DNA of 64,000 nucleotides from Cronobacter dublinensis subsp. dublinensis LMG 23823. GTDB taxonomy: Bacteria > Pseudomonadota > Gammaproteobacteria > Enterobacterales > Enterobacteriaceae. The notes under the pieces were generated by a model, which saw only the letters and a program-made list of their open reading frames with translations, did no database searches and had not been told where the DNA came from. Positions 8,750 through 17,240 of this stretch are shown here, piece by piece. The DNA is taken from contig NZ_CP012266.1 in NCBI RefSeq assembly GCF_001277235.1, positions 2,108,001 to 2,172,000 of the forward strand, in the 5' to 3' direction. Within the stretch, counting starts at the first letter, position 1. Every line of letters starts with the position of its first letter. Both the position numbers and the translations under genes were made by a program.

Positions 8750-9790
8750 ATGACGCAACAAGCTTCCCGTAATCGCCGCTGGGTACTGGCGTCCCGTCCG
8801 CACGGCGCGCCCGTGGCGGAGAACTTCCGCCTTGAGGAAGACGCCGTCGCCACGCCGGGCGAAGGCCAGGTGCTGGTACGCACGGTATATCTGTCGCTCG
8901 ACCCGTATATGCGCGGGCGCATGAGCGACGCGCCGTCGTATTCACCGCCGGTAGAGATTGGCGAAGTGATGGTCGGCGGTACGGTCGGCGTGGTGGAGCA
9001 GTCAGAACACCCTGATTTTCGCCCCGGCGACTGGGTGCTCGGTTATAGCGGCTGGCAGGATCACTGCATCTGCGACGCCAAACAGCTGACCCCGCTTGGC
9101 CGCTCGCCTGAACATCCGTCCTGGTTCCTCGGCGTGCTGGGGATGCCGGGCTTTACCGCTTATATGGGTCTGCTGGATATCGGCGCGCCGAAAGAGGGCG
9201 AAACGCTGGTGGTCGCCGCGGCTACCGGGCCGGTGGGCGCGAGCGTCGGGCAGATCGGTAAAATCAAAGGCTGTCGCGTCGTCGGCGTGGCGGGCGGCGA
9301 AGAGAAATGCCGCTACGCGGTAGAGCAGCTCGGCTTTGATGCGTGTATCGATCACCGCGCGCCGGATTTCGCCGATAAGCTCGCCGCCGCCTGTCCGCAG
9401 GGCATCGACGTCTATTATGAGAATGTCGGCGGCAAGGTGTTTGACGCGGTGCTGCCGCTGCTTAACACCGGCGCGCGCGTGCCGCTGTGCGGTCTGGTCT
9501 CCGGCTATAACGCCACCGACCTGCCACCCGGCCCGGATCGTCTGCCGCTCCTGATGGGGACGCTGCTTAAAAAACGCATTCGTATGCAGGGCTTTATCAT
9601 CAATCAGGATTATGGTCACCGCATTGAGGAGTTCCAGCGCGAAATGGGCCAGTGGGTCTCCAGCGGCAAAATCCACTACCGCGAGCAGATCGTCGATGGC
9701 CTTGAGAACGCGCCGGAGGCGTTTATCGGCCTGCTGGAAGGGAAAAACTTCGGCAAGCTGGTTATTCGCGTCGGCCAGGATGAATCATAA
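8750..9790 (+). CDS. curA: NADPH-dependent curcumin/alkenal reductase CurA (YncB)
   Basis: 346 residues from the ATG at 8750, which follows AAGGAG at 8738-8743. An open frame extends 16 codons upstream, but the product starting MTQQASRNRR aligns with E. coli CurA. Medium-chain dehydrogenase/reductase of the leukotriene B4 12-hydroxydehydrogenase group without zinc ligands. Recognisable blocks are SLDPYMRGRMSD, GVLGMPGFTAYMGLLDIG, the nucleotide-binding AATGPVGASVGQIG, and YYENVGGKVFDAVLPLLN. It reduces the C=C bond of enones with NADPH in the cytoplasm. It lies downstream of the XRE/cupin regulator. In E. coli the next gene is mcbR; here a transporter locus takes that place. Confidence 0.93.
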   Translation: MTQQASRNRRWVLASRPHGAPVAENFRLEEDAVATPGEGQVLVRTVYLSLDPYMRGRMSDAPSYSPPVEIGEVMVGGTVGVVEQSEHPDFRPGDWVLGYSGWQDHCICDAKQLTPLGRSPEHPSWFLGVLGMPGFTAYMGLLDIGAPKEGETLVVAAATGPVGASVGQIGKIKGCRVVGVAGGEEKCRYAVEQLGFDACIDHRAPDFADKLAAACPQGIDVYYENVGGKVFDAVLPLLNTGARVPLCGLVSGYNATDLPPGPDRLPLLMGTLLKKRIRMQGFIINQDYGHRIEEFQREMGQWVSSGKIHYREQIVDGLENAPEAFIGLLEGKNFGKLVIRVGQDES

Positions 9791-9865
9791 ACCAGCCCAA
9801 TAACAACTTGTTAACCACGGCGGCTGCCGATATGCTCGACCAAAGCCTGTTGTCGGGAGCCGCCT

Positions 9866-11479
9866 GTGCCGCTGTTAACCGTATCCCATCTGAGCCTGCA
9901 ACGTCGCCAGGCTGAATTACTTCATGACGTCAGTCTGACCGTTGACCGCCGCGAAATGGTCGCGCTGGTCGGCGAATCCGGCTGCGGCAAAACCCTCACA
10001 TCGCTTGCCATCACCGGCCTGCTGCCGCGCGGCGTCTGGCAGAGCGGCGGCGAAATCCGCTTTGACGACGCCCACGCGATTCTCCCCGGCGCCCCATACC
10101 CGGCTGGCCTTCGCGGACGGCGCATCGCCATGATTTTCCAGGAGCCGATGAGCAGCATGAACCCGGTGCTGAAAGTGGGCGAGCAGATAGCCGAAGTGCT
10201 GGTGCGCCATCGCGGGCTCGGCTGGAAAGCCGCATGGCGCGAGGCGGTGGCGCTGCTCGGTCATGTCGGCATCGGCGAGCCGGAAAAGCGCGCGCGCCAG
10301 TATATTCATCAGCTCTCCGGCGGGATGCGCCAGCGGGTGATGATAGCGAGCGCCATCAGCGGCAAACCGGATTTACTGATTGCCGATGAACCCACCACCG
10401 CGCTGGATGTCACCCTGCAGGCGCAGATCCTCGGGCTTTTAAAAAATCTCCAGCAGGAGATGGGCATGGGCGTGCTGCTGGTCACGCACGATCTCAGCGT
10501 GGTGGCGCGCTACGCCGACCGCGCCTGCGTGATGAACGGCGGGGAAATCGTTGAGCAGGGCCCGGTCGAGCCGCTTTTTACCGCGCCGCAGGCGGACTGG
10601 ACGCGGCGGCTCATCGCCGCCTCGACGCCGCAAACGCCCGTGGCGCGTGATATCGAACGCCGGACGCCGCCGCTGTTGCAGGTTACCCGTCTTGTGAAAA
10701 GCTTTCCGCGCCGCCAGCGGCTGCCGTTTGTGCCGCCGGAGCGCCAGCGAGTGCTGCATCCGACCTCATTCAGCCTTGCGCGCGGCGAAATCGTCGGGCT
10801 TATCGGCGAATCCGGCTCCGGCAAAACCACGCTCGGGCGCGCCGCCATCGGGCTTATCGGAGCGGACAGCGGTGACATTTTCTTTGACGGCGTCGATATG
10901 GCGCAGGCGAGTCGCGCCGAGCAGAAACGCGTGCGCCGCCGCGCGCAGATGATTTTTCAGGACCCTTACGCGAGCCTCGATCCGCGCATGAGCATCGGCG
11001 AGCAACTCGCCGAGCCGCTGCGCGTGCATGGGCTGCGCCACGGTGATGGCATCGCGGCGCGGGTGAGTGAATTAATGACGCTGGTAGGGCTGGATCCTGC
11101 CTGGGCGCAGCGACGCCCGGCAGCGTTTTCCGGCGGGCAGCGCCAGCGTATCGCCATCGCCCGCGCGCTGGCGCTGGAGCCCGATTTGCTGGTGGCGGAT
11201 GAAGCCGTGGCGGCGCTCGACCTGCCGGTCAGAGGCCAGATCCTGCGCCTGCTGGCAGAGCTTCGCGATAAGCTTGGACTGTCGGTGCTGTTTATCAGTC
11301 ACGATCTCCAGGCGGTGCGCCAGCTCTGCGATCGCGTGCTGGTGCTCTATCTTGGCGAGGTCGTGGAAGAAGGGCCGACGCATCAGGTGCTGGCCTCACC
11401 CGCGCATCCGTATACCCGGCGGCTTATCGACAGCGCGCCGGATCTGCATCAGGCGCTGCGCCTGCGCGACAGCGCTTAA
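9866..11479 (+). CDS. Peptide-type ABC transporter, fused double ATP-binding protein
   Basis: 537 residues from a GTG start with GGGAG five bases upstream. Two complete nucleotide-binding domains are fused, as in GsiA or YejF. Domain 1 has Walker A GESGCGKT (36-43), signature LSGGMRQR and Walker B IADEPTTALD. Domain 2 has GESGSGKTT, FSGGQRQRIAIARAL and VADEAVAALD. In the second Walker B region the usual Pro after Asp-Glu is Ala; the catalytic Asp-Glu remain. It should power import through the two permeases encoded at 13814-15573, although it is convergent with that operon. Its stop overlaps the OCD gene's stop (shared TTAA). Confidence 0.9.
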   Translation: MPLLTVSHLSLQRRQAELLHDVSLTVDRREMVALVGESGCGKTLTSLAITGLLPRGVWQSGGEIRFDDAHAILPGAPYPAGLRGRRIAMIFQEPMSSMNPVLKVGEQIAEVLVRHRGLGWKAAWREAVALLGHVGIGEPEKRARQYIHQLSGGMRQRVMIASAISGKPDLLIADEPTTALDVTLQAQILGLLKNLQQEMGMGVLLVTHDLSVVARYADRACVMNGGEIVEQGPVEPLFTAPQADWTRRLIAASTPQTPVARDIERRTPPLLQVTRLVKSFPRRQRLPFVPPERQRVLHPTSFSLARGEIVGLIGESGSGKTTLGRAAIGLIGADSGDIFFDGVDMAQASRAEQKRVRRRAQMIFQDPYASLDPRMSIGEQLAEPLRVHGLRHGDGIAARVSELMTLVGLDPAWAQRRPAAFSGGQRQRIAIARALALEPDLLVADEAVAALDLPVRGQILRLLAELRDKLGLSVLFISHDLQAVRQLCDRVLVLYLGEVVEEGPTHQVLASPAHPYTRRLIDSAPDLHQALRLRDSA

Positions 11480-12453
11480 GGCGCGCCGAACAGCGCAAGC
11501 GGCGTGCCCACCTCGTCGCGCTCCGCCGCCTGCAACACGCGCGCGGCGAGCGCGATATCAAACACGTTCAGGCCGAACGACGAAAAATAGACGCAGTCGT
11601 CAGGGGCCGGACGCCAGCGCCCGCTGACCAGCGCCGTAAGATCCGCCACCCAGCCGTCATCCGGGAATTCGCCAGCGCGATACATCTGAAACAGGCTTTT
11701 GGCGCTGGTATGGCGAAACTCGCCCCAGGCGTCCACCACTACCTGTGTGGCACGTTTAATGGCCGCAAAGCTCACTTCATGATAGCCAATCTGCATCACC
11801 AGCCTGCCGGGCGTAAACCAGTCGGGGCCGAGAAACGGCTGCTGCGCGCCGGTACAGGTAATGACCGCATCCCACGGCTGCGCCTGCGCGTCGTCGGGAT
11901 GGCGATAACGTTCGCACGCAAAGGGCAGCGCCGCCGCGCTCAGGGCGTCGAGACGCTCCGCCGTGCGGTTCCACAGGCCGAGCGCCTCAAGAGACGGGAA
12001 CTGCGCGCTGAGCATCGCGAGATGCGCCCGCGCCTGGACGCCCGCGCCGAGCAGCAGCACGCGTTTCACCGGGCGCGGCGCGGCGTGGCGCAGCGCGAGC
12101 GCCGAGACGGCGGCGGTGCGCACGGCTGTCAGCCCGCCGCTCTCCACCAGTCCCACCGGCAGGCCGCTGTCGGCACGGTTAATCAGCGTTACCGTCAGCG
12201 CCATTGGCAGGCCGTCCTGAGGCTGCGGGCGGTGCGCAGTCCACTTCACGCCCGTGGCGTTAAAGCGCCCGCCGACGCGCGCGGGCAGCGCATAGATCTT
12301 GCCCGGCGGGGTATCGAGCGGGACGTGCGTTTCGGCAGGCATGACGGCGTCGCCTGCGGCTATCAGCCTTACTGTGTCGGTGACATCGCGCAGCGCCGCG
12401 TGCGGGTCGAGCCCGCCGAGGCTTGCCACCTGGGGGCCGCTCAGAAATCGCAT
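11476..12453 (-). CDS. Ornithine cyclodeaminase/mu-crystallin family enzyme
   Basis: 325 residues. Family features are the substrate-side Lys in NATGVKWTAHR, the ESGGLTAVRTAA block, and the NAD(P)-binding loop LLLGAGVQARAHL. Members include ornithine cyclodeaminase, ketimine reductase, alanine dehydrogenase and opine-type dehydrogenases, so the reaction cannot be fixed from sequence. It acts on amino-acid-like or imine substrates with NAD(P). It is last in the minus-strand operon, 17 bases after the M20 gene, which suggests that it processes an amino acid released by the M20 protein from an imported conjugate. Confidence 0.85.
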   Translation of the reverse strand: MRFLSGPQVASLGGLDPHAALRDVTDTVRLIAAGDAVMPAETHVPLDTPPGKIYALPARVGGRFNATGVKWTAHRPQPQDGLPMALTVTLINRADSGLPVGLVESGGLTAVRTAAVSALALRHAAPRPVKRVLLLGAGVQARAHLAMLSAQFPSLEALGLWNRTAERLDALSAAALPFACERYRHPDDAQAQPWDAVITCTGAQQPFLGPDWFTPGRLVMQIGYHEVSFAAIKRATQVVVDAWGEFRHTSAKSLFQMYRAGEFPDDGWVADLTALVSGRWRPAPDDCVYFSSFGLNVFDIALAARVLQAAERDEVGTPLALFGAP

Positions 12454-12470
12454 GAGTATCTCCTGAACCG

Positions 12471-13817
12471 TCAGAATGAGAGCAGCCAGTCGCGAAGCGA
12501 CCGGGTAAACCGCGTAAGCCCGCGCAGGGTGACAAACTCATTCACGCCGTGCGCGTTGCCGCCGTAGCCAAGCCCGCCTATCAGAAACGCGGGCGCAACC
12601 GGCGCGAAGGCATACGCCGGCGCGCAGCCGGGCGCCCAGGGCCAGATTTGCGGGCAGGCCTGCTGCTGGTGATAGCTGTTTAACAGCTCCAGCACGCCGG
12701 GGTCTTCTTCGGAAAAGCGGCGGCCCGGATAGCTGTCGTCAACAATAAGCTTCACGCCTGCGATCGCCTGCATCCTGAGCTGCGCGCGCATGGCGTCCAG
12801 CAGCTGCGAGGGCGAGCTGCCGGGCGGGGTGCGCAGGGCGAACTCGGCGCAGGCGAGCGGGGGGATAATACCGCGCCCTGGCAGCGGCGAGGTGCGGATT
12901 TCGCTGAGATTGAACACCGCGCTGCCAAGTAAAAACGCCAGCGCCTCGCGGCTGTCGCCCTCAACGGTCAGCCGCTGGCTTTTACGCATCGTCAGCTCGT
13001 CGGCAATGCTGAACTGCGGCGCCAGTTCGTCGAGCCAGCGCAGGGCGGGCTCATCCAGCGGCAGCGTTTCCAGCACGCCGTTGCGCCCGGCGGGCGCGAT
13101 GGCGGCCAGCGCCTGCACCAGCCGCCAGGCGGGGTTGGCAATCCAGGCCGCGTTGCTGGCGTGAATGGCGGCCTGCGGGCCGCCCCAGTCGCCGCCCGCG
13201 ACGCGCAGACGGCCTGAGGTCATGCCGGTAAAGCCAAGATACAGCCGTGGCGCGCCGCCGCCATATTCGCACAGCGACGGAAAAAGCACGGCGAGCGCAG
13301 GCGACACCGGGCAGGGCGTGCGGGCGAGATAACGACGTAAGGCGCCGCTGCCGCACTCCTCTTCGCCTTCAAGCAGGATCTCAAGATTAGTGGCGAGCAT
13401 GCCGCTCTGCCACAGCTCGCGCACCACGGTGAGCATACCCGCCAGCGGGCCTTTGTTGTTTTCCGCGCCGCGCGAGATAAACACGTCGCCCTTATCGGCC
13501 CAGCGGCGAATGCCGCCGGTGAACGGGTCGACCTGCCAGCCCTCGCTGTCTGCGGGCATCACGTCATACATGTTGTAGAGCACCAGCGTGTCGGGCGCGC
13601 CGATATCAACGCGCACGTGCACCAGCGGCGGGCTGTCGGCGGGCTGCTGCGCGACCGGCAGCATCACCTGCGCGTCCAGCGCCTCCACAAGCCAGGCCTC
13701 CAGCCAGGCGGCGAGCGACCGCTGCTCGGCGGGCTCATCCGCCACGCTTTGCCAGGCGGTGAGTGACGACAGCAGTTCCAGGGTCGCATCCACATCGGCA
13801 TGCGGCTGAACGGTCAT
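12471..13817 (-). CDS. M20-family metallohydrolase-like protein with altered metal ligands
   Basis: 448 residues with M20/ArgE/DapE layout: a catalytic domain interrupted by a dimerisation insert. The usual YGHYDVQP motif reads YNMYDVMP (81-88), so the metal-binding His is Met83. The usual S-D-D-K-G motif reads ENNKG (119-123), so the metal-bridging Asp is Asn120. The catalytic Glu-Glu (GEEECGS, 151-157) and the C-terminal His (GNAHGVNE, His423) are retained. Normal members remove acyl, carbamoyl or peptidyl groups from amino acids. The start overlaps the preceding permease stop (ATGA, 13814-13817). It is either a subfamily with different metal use or a non-catalytic binding protein. Confidence 0.82.
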   Translation of the reverse strand: MTVQPHADVDATLELLSSLTAWQSVADEPAEQRSLAAWLEAWLVEALDAQVMLPVAQQPADSPPLVHVRVDIGAPDTLVLYNMYDVMPADSEGWQVDPFTGGIRRWADKGDVFISRGAENNKGPLAGMLTVVRELWQSGMLATNLEILLEGEEECGSGALRRYLARTPCPVSPALAVLFPSLCEYGGGAPRLYLGFTGMTSGRLRVAGGDWGGPQAAIHASNAAWIANPAWRLVQALAAIAPAGRNGVLETLPLDEPALRWLDELAPQFSIADELTMRKSQRLTVEGDSREALAFLLGSAVFNLSEIRTSPLPGRGIIPPLACAEFALRTPPGSSPSQLLDAMRAQLRMQAIAGVKLIVDDSYPGRRFSEEDPGVLELLNSYHQQQACPQIWPWAPGCAPAYAFAPVAPAFLIGGLGYGGNAHGVNEFVTLRGLTRFTRSLRDWLLSF

Positions 13818-14728
13818 AAACGGATCCTCGGGTTTAATACCAGATAAAGCAAATCAATCAGCAGGTTAACGACCACGAACGTCAGCGCGGCGAGCAGCAC
13901 CACGCCCTGCACCAGCGGGAAATCGCGGTTCTGGATGGCCTGCACCGCCAGGCGGCCGATACCGGGCCAGGCGAAGATAATCTCGGTGACCAGCGCGCCG
14001 CCGAGCAGGGCGGCGAGCGAGATCCCCTGAACCGTCACCACCGGGATCAGCGCGTTGCGCAGCCCGTGGCGCACCAGCACCCGCCAGGCGCTGAGCCCTT
14101 TGGCGCGCGCGGTGCGGATATACTCCTGGTCCAGCACGTCAATCAGGCTGGCGCGCACCAGACGCGCCATTGCGCTCATGTAATACGCGCCAAGACAGAC
14201 GGCAGGCATGATGAGCTGTAGCGGATCGCCGTAGCCGCCGGAGGGCAGCCAGCGCAGCTGCAGGCTGAAGAACAAAATCATCAGGAGCCCCAGCCAGAAC
14301 ACCGGCACCGCCTGACCACTGAAGGCCACCAGGCGCGCCAGCAGATCCCAGATGCTGTCGCGCCACAGCGCGCTGATAAGCCCGAGCGCCAGCCCGGCGA
14401 ACGTACTCCAGGCCAGCGCCGTTAACGCCAGCAGCGCGGTGGCGGGCAGGCGTTCGGCAATCAGCGTCGACACCGGCTGGCCGTAGCGCAGGGAGTCGCC
14501 GAGATCGCCGCGCAGCAGGTGGCCTGCGTAGTCGGCGTATTGCGCAAGCAAGGGGCGGTCAAAGCCCATCGCGTGGCGGAAATCCGCAATCTCCTGCGAT
14601 GTGGCGCCGGGCGGCATCATCACCGCCGCCGGGTCGCCCGTCAGATGCAGGCTGAAGAAGATAAGCAGCGACACGCCAAACATCACCAGCAGCGCCTGGA
14701 AAAACCGCGAAATCAGATAACGCGCCAT
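13814..14728 (-). CDS. Peptide-type ABC transporter permease, DppB/NikB-like
   Basis: 304 residues with six transmembrane segments, beginning MARYLISRFF. It has the family's large periplasmic loop after helix 1 (DRPLLAQYADY, GDLGDSLRYGQPV) and the ATPase-contact EAA loop (EYIRTARAKGL). It forms the channel with the DppC-like subunit encoded just upstream. The two genes share one base (TAATG), and the next gene overlaps by four, so the cluster is one transcript. Confidence 0.92.
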   Translation of the reverse strand: MARYLISRFFQALLVMFGVSLLIFFSLHLTGDPAAVMMPPGATSQEIADFRHAMGFDRPLLAQYADYAGHLLRGDLGDSLRYGQPVSTLIAERLPATALLALTALAWSTFAGLALGLISALWRDSIWDLLARLVAFSGQAVPVFWLGLLMILFFSLQLRWLPSGGYGDPLQLIMPAVCLGAYYMSAMARLVRASLIDVLDQEYIRTARAKGLSAWRVLVRHGLRNALIPVVTVQGISLAALLGGALVTEIIFAWPGIGRLAVQAIQNRDFPLVQGVVLLAALTFVVVNLLIDLLYLVLNPRIRL

Positions 14729-15573
14729 TATTCGACCCTCGTCTGCGTGGTACGCAGCCAGTAGTCGCCGAGAAGGTTACAGCCCACCACCAGCATCGCA
14801 ATAGCGCAGCCGGGCCAGACCACCAGCCAGGGGGCGAGCAGCATATAGGCGCGGCCTTCGCCGATAAGATTGCCAAGCGTCGGCGTCGGCGGCTGAATGC
14901 CCATGCCGAGAAACCCGACCGACGCCTCCAGCACAATAAGCCGGGGAATATCGAGCGTTAGCAGCACCAGCAGCGGGGTGGCGAGGGCAGGCAAAATATG
15001 GCGCAGCATAATGCGCAGGTGCGAAAAACCCATGGTTTTCGCGGCGTCGATATACTCCAGCTCGCGGATTTCCAGCGTTCTGGCGCGCGCGACGCGGGCG
15101 TAAATCGCCCAGCTCGTCACGCCCATAATCACAATGATATTAGCAAGCGAAGTGCCGAAGAGCGCCATCACCAGCAGGATCAGCAGGATGAACGGCACCG
15201 CCAGCTGGATGTCGATAAGCCGCATAATCAGCGCGTCGACCCAGCCGCCGAAGTAACCGGCGATCATGCCCATCAGCGTCCCCATCGTGGCGGCGATAAC
15301 GGCGGCGATAATCACCACGAAAAGCGACAGCCGCGCGCCCGCCAGAATGCGTGAGAACAGGTCACGCCCCAGCTGGTCAGTACCCAGCCAGTGGCCCGCG
15401 CCAGGGGCCTGAAAGACGGCGCTGAGCTCGCTTTTTAACGGGTCGGGCAAGGGGAGCCAGGGAGAGAGCAGCGCGGCGACAATAAGTATTGTCAGCAGCC
15501 CGCCGCCAAGAAGGCCGTCCCCCGGCAGGGGACGGCGACGTGAACGGGATGCGTATCGGCCAGGGAAGATCAT
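14728..15573 (-). CDS. Peptide-type ABC transporter permease, DppC-like
   Basis: 281 residues. A basic N-terminus and first helix are followed by HWLGTDQLGRDLFSRILAGAR, the classic oligopeptide-permease DppC/OppC block. The EAA loop is EYIDAAKTMGFS, and the C-terminal GFLGMGIQPPTPTLGNLIGEGR block is also typical. It pairs with the DppB-like subunit. The ATG overlaps the binding-protein stop by four bases (ATGA, 15570-15573), which indicates translational coupling. Confidence 0.92.
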   Translation of the reverse strand: MIFPGRYASRSRRRPLPGDGLLGGGLLTILIVAALLSPWLPLPDPLKSELSAVFQAPGAGHWLGTDQLGRDLFSRILAGARLSLFVVIIAAVIAATMGTLMGMIAGYFGGWVDALIMRLIDIQLAVPFILLILLVMALFGTSLANIIVIMGVTSWAIYARVARARTLEIRELEYIDAAKTMGFSHLRIMLRHILPALATPLLVLLTLDIPRLIVLEASVGFLGMGIQPPTPTLGNLIGEGRAYMLLAPWLVVWPGCAIAMLVVGCNLLGDYWLRTTQTRVE

Positions 15574-17063
15574 TTCACCCTCATGTCGAACAGCGACACG
15601 CGCGCATCTTCACGCCCTTTAAACGTGACGTTGTCACTGGAGGCGTAAATCGCGTCTTCCCGATAGAGCGGGATCAGCGGCTGTTCAGCGGCGACGCGAT
15701 CCTGAATCTGCTCCAGCAGCGCTTTACGCTTCGCGGCGTCCACCGTAGCGCGGCTCTCGTTCAGAAGCTTATCCAGCGCCGGATCGCTCACCGTCGAGTA
15801 CGGCTCATTGGCGTGCAGCACCGGGTAGAGCGCGGCGTCGGCATCGAGCGTCTGGGTGGAGCCCCAGCCGAGCATATACAGCGGCGCCTGTTTGCCGGAC
15901 GCCACCTGCTGGGTATAGACCGACCACTCGGGCACTTCAAGCTGCGCCTTCACGCCGATAGCGGCGAGATCCTGCACAATCGCCTGGCCCACGTCAGCGC
16001 TGGCGATATAGCGGCGCGGCGCCTGGAACTTCAGGGTAAAGCCGTCAGCAAAACCGGCTTCTTTGAGCAACGCTTTAGCTTTCGCCAGATCCTGTTTTGG
16101 CGCGGCAATCGCCTTGTAGCCATAGTCTTTCGGGCCCGCGAGTGTGCCGGTCGGCGTGCCGAAGCCGTGCAGCAGCGACTGGGTATAGGCGTCGCGGTTC
16201 AGCGCCAGCGACAGCGCCTGACGCACGCGCACATCGTTTAACGGCGGCTGGTTATTCTTGATGCCAAGATAAATGGTCAGCCCGCCGCCTTTCACCTGCT
16301 CAAGCTTCACGCCCGGCTTGCTTTTCACCAGCGGCGCGAGGTCTGCCGGTACGCCTTCAACCAACTGCGCTTCACCGGTCAGCAGCGCGGTGATCCGCGC
16401 GGTCGCTTCCGGGATGGGACGCCAGGTCACTTCGTCAATCGACGGCTTGCCGCGCCAGTAGTTGGGGTTCGCTTCCATCACCACGCGCTCGTCCGGCACG
16501 AAAGTTTTGACGATATAAGCGCCACTTCCGACAGGTTTTCGTGCAAATTCCGCAGCACCGACTTTACTTACATAACCAGGCGGCACGATATACGCTGGAT
16601 AACGGCTCATTCGGGTGGGCAGCAGCGGGTCGGGGCCATTGGTATGAATACGCACCTGATAATCGCCGACCGCCTCCACCGATTTAATGGTGCGGATATA
16701 CGAGATGGTGGGCGCGTGGTTGGCCGGGTCGAGAATACGGTCGATGGAGAATTTTACCGCCGCGGCGTTGACCGGCTCGCCGTTGGTAAATTTCACATCC
16801 TTGCGCAGATCGAACTGCCATGTGGTGTCATTAACGGCTTCCCAGTGGGTGGCGAGGCCGGGTTTGAGTTGCATCTGCGCGTCGCGCAGCACCAGCGTAT
16901 CGAAAACGTTATCCACCAGGGTCGCGGCTTCTTTCAGAAAGCCGGGGTCCATGGCGGTGGCGGAAGTCGGCTGCGCGATAGTCAGCGAGCTGGCCTGACT
17001 GAGCGGAGCGAATAATGAGAGCGCCACAGAAAGAGAGAGAAGCTTACGGGACAGTCGTTTCAT
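15570..17063 (-). CDS. Peptide/nickel-type ABC substrate-binding protein (SBP_bac_5)
   Basis: 497 residues with a signal peptide (MKRLSRKLLS to SQASS, about 25 residues). SBP_bac_5 family blocks are WQFDLRKDVKFTNGEPV, PVGSGAYIV, NPNYWRGKP and LNDVRVRQALSLALNRDAY. It captures the ligand in the periplasm for the two permeases encoded next. It is the first gene of the five-gene minus-strand operon. The divergent region towards gntR contains two inverted repeats that probably control it. The downstream M20 and OCD genes suggest an amino-acid conjugate or dipeptide-like ligand (inference). Confidence 0.92.
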   Translation of the reverse strand: MKRLSRKLLSLSVALSLFAPLSQASSLTIAQPTSATAMDPGFLKEAATLVDNVFDTLVLRDAQMQLKPGLATHWEAVNDTTWQFDLRKDVKFTNGEPVNAAAVKFSIDRILDPANHAPTISYIRTIKSVEAVGDYQVRIHTNGPDPLLPTRMSRYPAYIVPPGYVSKVGAAEFARKPVGSGAYIVKTFVPDERVVMEANPNYWRGKPSIDEVTWRPIPEATARITALLTGEAQLVEGVPADLAPLVKSKPGVKLEQVKGGGLTIYLGIKNNQPPLNDVRVRQALSLALNRDAYTQSLLHGFGTPTGTLAGPKDYGYKAIAAPKQDLAKAKALLKEAGFADGFTLKFQAPRRYIASADVGQAIVQDLAAIGVKAQLEVPEWSVYTQQVASGKQAPLYMLGWGSTQTLDADAALYPVLHANEPYSTVSDPALDKLLNESRATVDAAKRKALLEQIQDRVAAEQPLIPLYREDAIYASSDNVTFKGREDARVSLFDMRVK

Positions 17064-17123
17064 TAGGTCAATACCTTAATGGTTGTCGTACTGGTCAGTG
17101 AATGTTTTGATTATTTTGGGTTT

Positions 17124-17178
17124 TCCTGACCCCTAAAGCCATGTTATCAAGGATATAACATATATCCTCTGGTCAGGA
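17124..17178. promoter_or_regulatory. Nested inverted repeats between transporter operon and gntR regulator
   Basis: Inner repeat: AGGATAT (17150-17156) and ATATCCT (17162-17168) with a 5-base spacer. Outer repeat: TCCTGACC (17124-17131) and its exact complement GGTCAGGA (17171-17178). The inner site has the size and symmetry of a GntR-family operator and sits in the divergent promoter region. Confidence 0.55.
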
Positions 17179-17240
17179 TGATGAGACGTCAGTTAAGCGC
17201 CTGCTAATACAAAGTAAATTTTTTACGACAGGAAATAAAC

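Noticed and set aside
9866..17063. Locus as a known ectoine or glutathione uptake system
   Set aside because: The ornithine-cyclodeaminase-like and dual-ATPase genes recall parts of such systems, but the partner enzymes differ and no diagnostic member is present.
17150..17168. AGGATAT-N5-ATATCCT as a transcription terminator
   Set aside because: Short AT-rich stem without T-run, located upstream of both divergent starts; better read as an operator.
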